Of a DNA stretch of 17,667 bases, positions 14,559 to 17,667 are shown piece by piece. This stretch comes from an uncultured Ruminococcus sp. (GTDB taxonomy: Bacteria > Bacillota > Clostridia > Oscillospirales > Ruminococcaceae). The stretch's first letter is position 1, and each line of letters starts with the position of its first letter. The translations under genes were made by a program, and so were the position numbers. The notes beneath the pieces were generated by a model, which searched no databases, was not told the origin of the DNA, and saw nothing but the letters and a program-made list of their open reading frames with translations. The stretch covers positions 1 to 17,667 of the forward strand of contig CALANW010000007.1 of assembly GCA_937926145.1 (NCBI GenBank), in the 5' to 3' direction.

Positions 14559-14783
14559 ATGCCGTAAACAAAACGAACCTGTTTTCAAAGGAAGATTTCC
14601 AATGAAAACAGGTCGTTAATTTATTGTGAAAACACCTTGCAGTGCGGGACTGGAAACCCGTCCCCTACAATTTTACACACGTTTTAACCAACAAATTTGC
14701 CAATTAAACGGGCGGATATAGAATCCGCCCTACGAAAATACGATTTCGCCGCAAAATTACGGAGCAAAAATAATTCCGAATTA
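14559..14783 (-). repeat. Second copy of the repeat: half element downstream of metA
   Basis: It is homologous to 12424-12667, the centre and right arm of the ppa-eno element. In order: ATGCCGTRAAC; hairpin ACCTGTTTTC (14577-14586) / GAAAACAGGT (14604-14613) with CGTT outer pairing; GGGACTGG...CCCGTCCCCTAC (14646-14668); GGGCGGAT...ATCCGCCCTAC (14710-14733); AAAATTACGGAGCAAAA; and a TAATTCC heptamer. The left arm is missing. It ends in the metA stop codon. On the - strand the hairpin is followed by TCGTTTTGTTT, so it probably terminates metA transcription. Confidence 0.85.
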
Positions 14784-15710
14784 AAAAGTAACCTTTTCCA
14801 ATTTTTCAAGGTCATAAGGTGTTTCCTGATATACGCAGTAGTTGAGCCAATTGCTGAACATAAGGTTCGCGTGGCATCGCCATGTGAAATTCGGCGGCTG
14901 TGACGGGTCATTATATGGGAAATAATGCGCAGGGACGCTTATATTCAAACCCTTATCAAGGTCGCGGAAATACTCATTCTTCAGTGTGAATCTATCGTAC
15001 TCGCTGTGACCCGTGACGAAGAAAAATCGCTCGTTTTTATCCGCGATGATATGAACTCCCGATTCATTTGACGAAGTGAGTATCTTCAATGCGCTGACTT
15101 TTTCTATATCCTCTCTGCGGACTTCCGTATGGCGCGAATGTGGGACATAGAACGTTTCATCAAACCCTCTTACGAGTGGGTGATTCGCAACTTCGACCTT
15201 GTGCGGAAAAATTCCGAACATTTTCCTCGGCAGTTCATACTTCGGTATGCCAAAGTGGTAATAAAGTCCTGCCTGCGCCGCCCAGCAGATATGGAACGTT
15301 GAAAAGACGTGCGTTTTCGACCATTCCATTATCTCACAAAGCTCGCTCCAGTAGTCAACTTCCTCAAACGGCATCTGCTCCACGGGCGCGCCCGTTATGA
15401 TAAGTCCGTCAAAGCGCTGGTCTTTCACGTCCTCGAACGTCTTGTAAAACTTGATAAGATGCTCCTGCGAGGTGTTTTTCGATTTATGAGTCGCAGTCTG
15501 CAAAAGCTCGATATCGACTTGGATAGGCGTGTTGGAGAGCAAACGGAGTATCTGCGTTTCCGTTTCTATCTTTTTCGGCATAAGGTTAAGTATCGCTATC
15601 TTCAGCGGACGGATATCCTGCCTGTCCGCCTTTCCGCTCGGCATAACGAAGATATTTTCATTGTTAAGAACGGAGAATGCAGGCAGATTATCGGGTATTT
15701 TAATGGGCAT
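14781..15710 (-). CDS. metA: Homoserine O-acetyltransferase (MetA family)
   Basis: It acylates homoserine in the first committed step of methionine synthesis. The fold is class I glutamine amidotransferase-like. The nucleophile Cys142 is in FHICWAAQAGLYYHFG, and His235/Glu237 in TGHSEYD complete the catalytic site. Residue 111 is Glu in GAPVEQMPFEEVDYW. In characterised MetA enzymes Glu111 selects acetyl-CoA while Gly selects succinyl-CoA, so acetyltransferase activity is inferred even though the family is often labelled succinyltransferase. The 309 residues are standard. GAGAGG lies about 10 nt before the ATG. The lipoprotein gene ends 27 nt upstream, so the two are likely co-transcribed. 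No SAM riboswitch or T-box is visible. Confidence 0.95.
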   Translation of the reverse strand: MPIKIPDNLPAFSVLNNENIFVMPSGKADRQDIRPLKIAILNLMPKKIETETQILRLLSNTPIQVDIELLQTATHKSKNTSQEHLIKFYKTFEDVKDQRFDGLIITGAPVEQMPFEEVDYWSELCEIMEWSKTHVFSTFHICWAAQAGLYYHFGIPKYELPRKMFGIFPHKVEVANHPLVRGFDETFYVPHSRHTEVRREDIEKVSALKILTSSNESGVHIIADKNERFFFVTGHSEYDRFTLKNEYFRDLDKGLNISVPAHYFPYNDPSQPPNFTWRCHANLMFSNWLNYCVYQETPYDLEKLEKVTF

Positions 15711-15737
15711 TTCAGAGTTTCCTCTCTTATTAAAGAT

Positions 15738-16259
15738 TTATGGCGCGTTTGTCAGCGCTGTATCTGCCTGAACTCGGTCGCTCGGGACGGCAGGTATATC
15801 GGAAAGGTCAAACATTGGCGAAGTCACGGAGCTTTCGGTCTTTTCCGTATTTGAATCGCAGGTAACGGTCTGTTCGCTTTCCTCAATTTCGGTCTTTGGC
15901 ACGGTCGTAACGGCAGTTTCGCGCTGTCCTGAAGTTTCCTTTGAAACGGCGGTAACGCGTTCCATTGCCGATGTTGTTTCGGTGTCCTCCCTCAAAACGG
16001 CAGTATCGCGAACCATTCCGCCTACAGTCTGAGTGGCTTCTTCACGAATAGATGACTCCATTTCGTGGAGCGACGAGATATACTCGCTGTAGGTTTCGGG
16101 GCGCGATGTTTCTATCGAAGTGACCGTTGTAAGCACGGCGGCTTTATTCGTTGCGGTCTGTCTTGGCGCATTGGAGGGATAGTAGTCCTCGCAGCCCGAA
16201 AGTAACAGCACCGCAAAAATTGTCAGAAAAAATAAAAGTAATTTTTTATAAAAATTCAT
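15738..16259 (-). CDS. Thr/Ser/Glu-rich lipoprotein of unknown function
   Basis: This is a 173-residue secreted lipoprotein. MNFYKKLLLFFLTIFAVLLL is a lipoprotein signal peptide and LSGC (20-23) the lipobox, so Cys23 would be lipidated and the rest exposed outside the membrane. The mature part is low-complexity and rich in Thr, Ser and Glu, suggesting an extended stalk with no recognised domain. A degenerate motif R-x-TAV occurs three times (84-88, 101-105, 113-117). One further cysteine is at 134. No ribosome site precedes the ATG, and the promoter's -10 box is only 9 nt away, so the mRNA may be leaderless. metA follows after 27 nt; the functional link is unclear. Confidence 0.75.
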   Translation of the reverse strand: MNFYKKLLLFFLTIFAVLLLSGCEDYYPSNAPRQTATNKAAVLTTVTSIETSRPETYSEYISSLHEMESSIREEATQTVGGMVRDTAVLREDTETTSAMERVTAVSKETSGQRETAVTTVPKTEIEESEQTVTCDSNTEKTESSVTSPMFDLSDIPAVPSDRVQADTALTNAP

Positions 16260-16268
16260 AATGATACT

Positions 16269-16297
16269 ATTATATCACAGTTTGACAGTTATTTCAA
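16269..16297 (-). promoter_or_regulatory. Promoter of the lipoprotein-metA unit
   Basis: Read on the - strand: TTGAAA (16297-16292), a 17-bp spacer, TATAAT (16274-16269). The -35 box overlaps the stop codon of the upstream GNAT gene (16294-16296). The predicted start, near 16262, is about 3 nt before the lipoprotein ATG. Confidence 0.82.
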
Positions 16298-16851
16298 GGG
16301 TTATTTCCGATAAAACCGTTCTTTCCCCATTTTGCGAAAGTCATGTAGCCAAGCTTTGCATACCAGTCCGCAACGCCCGTGTAGTGAATGTAGCTTACAT
16401 CAAATCCCTCATCAGCGAGAATTTCCGTGACCCTTGCGACCATAACAAGACCTATCCCCTTTCGGCGGAATTCGGGAACAGTTCCGACACATCCCGGTCC
16501 GCCGACTTTGAACGTTCGCCCGTTCACGTCATGCTCACCCATATCATCAACAAGGCAGAAGCTTGCGATCTTTCCGCCGCAGTAACCGCAGTAAACTCTT
16601 CCGCCGTCAAAAAACTGCACCCAGTCCTTGTCCACTTTTTCAATCGCTTCTCTGAGCACATCAGCTTCGCCGTTATAAAAGCCGAAAGAAATATCCTCGC
16701 CGAAGTCATTTTTATATGTAAAATTTCTGTCCCCGAGCGGAAGAAGCATCTCCTCATAGACAGCGTCTTCGGGCAAATTTTTTACACTCTCGAAAAAATT
16801 CGGGTACATACTGTTGAAAAGTTCGATGCCGTCAATATTCACTGTATTCAT
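16294..16851 (-). CDS. GNAT family N-acetyltransferase
   Basis: This is a 185-residue cytoplasmic acetyltransferase of unknown substrate. The acetyl-CoA loop RRKGIG (129-134) lies in CVGTVPEFRRKGIGLVMVAR, and WYAKLGYM (163-170) is the usual end motif. Residues 1-75 are an N-terminal extension before the core (GGKIASFCLV, 92-101). AAGGGAG lies about 10 nt before the ATG. It begins after the HD gene's terminator, so it has its own transcription start, which I could not locate with confidence. It shares no clear similarity with the other GNAT gene in this window beyond the common fold motifs. Confidence 0.85.
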   Translation of the reverse strand: MNTVNIDGIELFNSMYPNFFESVKNLPEDAVYEEMLLPLGDRNFTYKNDFGEDISFGFYNGEADVLREAIEKVDKDWVQFFDGGRVYCGYCGGKIASFCLVDDMGEHDVNGRTFKVGGPGCVGTVPEFRRKGIGLVMVARVTEILADEGFDVSYIHYTGVADWYAKLGYMTFAKWGKNGFIGNNP

Positions 16852-16872
16852 TTTTCACAGCTCCCTTTCTGC

Positions 16873-16910
16873 AAAAATAAAGCCGCTTCTGAAGCCAATC
16901 AGAAACGGCT
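16873..16910 (-). terminator. Intrinsic terminator of the HD-domain gene
   Basis: AGCCG-C-TTCTGA (16881-16892) pairs with TCAGAA-A-CGGCT (16899-16910), with one mismatch. On the - strand it is followed by TTATTTTT. It lies 22 nt after the stop at 16933 and just before the GNAT start. Confidence 0.85.
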
Positions 16911-16932
16911 GATCTCTTTTATTTTTCAGCGA

Positions 16933-17472
16933 TCATTCAGCTTTGAGCTTTCTGCGAAAGATCTTTCTTTCGACAGCCTCGTGCAGTTTTGCCCAAAGAT
17001 TCGATGTGACCTCCATTGCGCCGCAGAGCTTATCGGTGAAAACAATAACAAGAGTTTCACGATATCTCGGAAGTGCGCAGAGATTGAGCGGAAACATATG
17101 CTTCTCGATAATATCGCTCTCGAGCGCGGAAACATAGAAATATTTCTGAGCATTTTCGAGCGAAGTCTTTGCGTGGGTAAAACCGTGAAGGCGCTCTCCC
17201 TCGGCAGGCTTATGTGTGTGCCAGTCATAGAGGAAGAGGTCGTGCAGAAGTCCTGCCCTTGCACCCGCTCTCTTATTAAGGTTGAAAAGCTTGCAGAGCC
17301 TGTAGTTGAAGTATGAAACGTTCAGGCAATGCTGAAAGCAGGTCGTTCTTCCGTGGTGGGTGTAATTTTCCATCTGACGGACAACGCTGCTTTCAAGAAG
17401 GTCGGCAACGAGTGTGTAGTATTCGCTGTCTTTATTTTCGAGATCTGCCTTGAAACAAATGGCTTTTAACAT
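16933..17472 (-). CDS. HD domain-containing protein
   Basis: This is a 179-residue cytoplasmic HD-fold phosphohydrolase-like protein. Metal ligands typical of the superfamily are visible: His48 in FQHCLNVS, His77-Asp78 in ARAGLLHDLFLYDW, His96/His100 in LHGFTHA, His125 in EKHMFPL and Asp147 in VFTDKLCG. Substrate is unknown; related clostridial proteins of this size are annotated only as HD domain proteins. The ATG at 17472 is chosen because AAGG lies just upstream and the protein then begins at the usual family position. The frame stays open up to an ATG at 17613, but those 47 residues look unconserved and lack a ribosome site. It ends at a strong terminator and stands alone. Confidence 0.83.
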   Translation of the reverse strand: MLKAICFKADLENKDSEYYTLVADLLESSVVRQMENYTHHGRTTCFQHCLNVSYFNYRLCKLFNLNKRAGARAGLLHDLFLYDWHTHKPAEGERLHGFTHAKTSLENAQKYFYVSALESDIIEKHMFPLNLCALPRYRETLVIVFTDKLCGAMEVTSNLWAKLHEAVERKIFRRKLKAE

Positions 17473-17667
17473 CGTACCTTGCCTTTCATGTAATTGCGGA
17501 AAAACCACTCTGCCCCACTTTGACAGGGGTTTTCCCATATATGTATCGTAAATATATTCAATTTTATTCCTGCCGAGAGCAAATTTTGCGGCGTTCCGCG
17601 AATTTTTCCGCATTTATAGTCGGAAAGTATAAATTTTATCGGCATTTTTCTTAATTATATATTAATA

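Noticed and set aside
15711..15737. SAM riboswitch or T-box ahead of metA
   Set aside because: The gap is only 27 nt, and no such leader is visible upstream of the lipoprotein gene either.
16261..17316. 351-codon open frame on the + strand
   Set aside because: It covers the GNAT and HD genes on the opposite strand, whose motifs, ribosome sites and terminator are clear; the peptide has no recognisable motif.

Overview
This is a chromosomal housekeeping region of a Gram-positive Clostridia-type Firmicute. It most likely comes from the Ruminococcus/Oscillospiraceae side, which is an inference from gene content, AAGGAGG-type ribosome sites, mid-40s GC by eye and the style of the intergenic repeats. 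I see no phage, plasmid, transposase, CRISPR, tRNA or rRNA sequence.

Layout. Positions 1-490 hold a roughly 280-bp imperfect inverted repeat and then a consensus promoter. DUF1015 and a small P-loop kinase-like gene follow on the + strand, ending at a bidirectional terminator. On the - strand, a two-domain GNAT gene leads tsaE and tsaB (t6A tRNA modification). Upstream of that, also on the - strand, is a threonine-branch cluster: PheB-like ACT protein, hom, thrB. It is driven by a textbook TTGACA-N17-TATAAT promoter. Divergently on the + strand run rpiB and upp (ribose phosphate, uracil salvage), a structured 211-nt spacer, then glmS, a membrane glycosyltransferase and ppa in a tight run. ppa converges on eno, with 592 bp of nested inverted repeats between them. 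The last part reads entirely on the - strand: an HD-domain protein with its own terminator, a GNAT protein, a Thr/Glu-rich lipoprotein with a possibly leaderless promoter, metA (acetyl-CoA type by Glu111) and finally eno.

Metabolic logic. Hom makes homoserine. ThrB takes it to threonine and MetA takes it to methionine, although metA is 8 kb away under different control. RpiB and Upp feed PRPP-dependent nucleotide salvage. GlmS supplies amino sugar for the envelope, and the GT2 enzyme and pyrophosphatase fit cell-surface polymer synthesis.

The genes are mostly ordinary. The unusual layer is intergenic. A dispersed modular repeat family built from hairpins of the types GGGCGGAT/ATCCGCCC and GGGACGGG/CCCGTCCC, a terminator-like hairpin and 7-bp tandem units recurs downstream of genes. 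Its units overlap or supply the stop codons of several genes. Two copies sit downstream of eno and metA in the same orientation, and their central hairpins pair in both copies despite sequence change. Two genes (eno and the ACT gene) also have promoters placed so that the transcript begins with a stem-loop.
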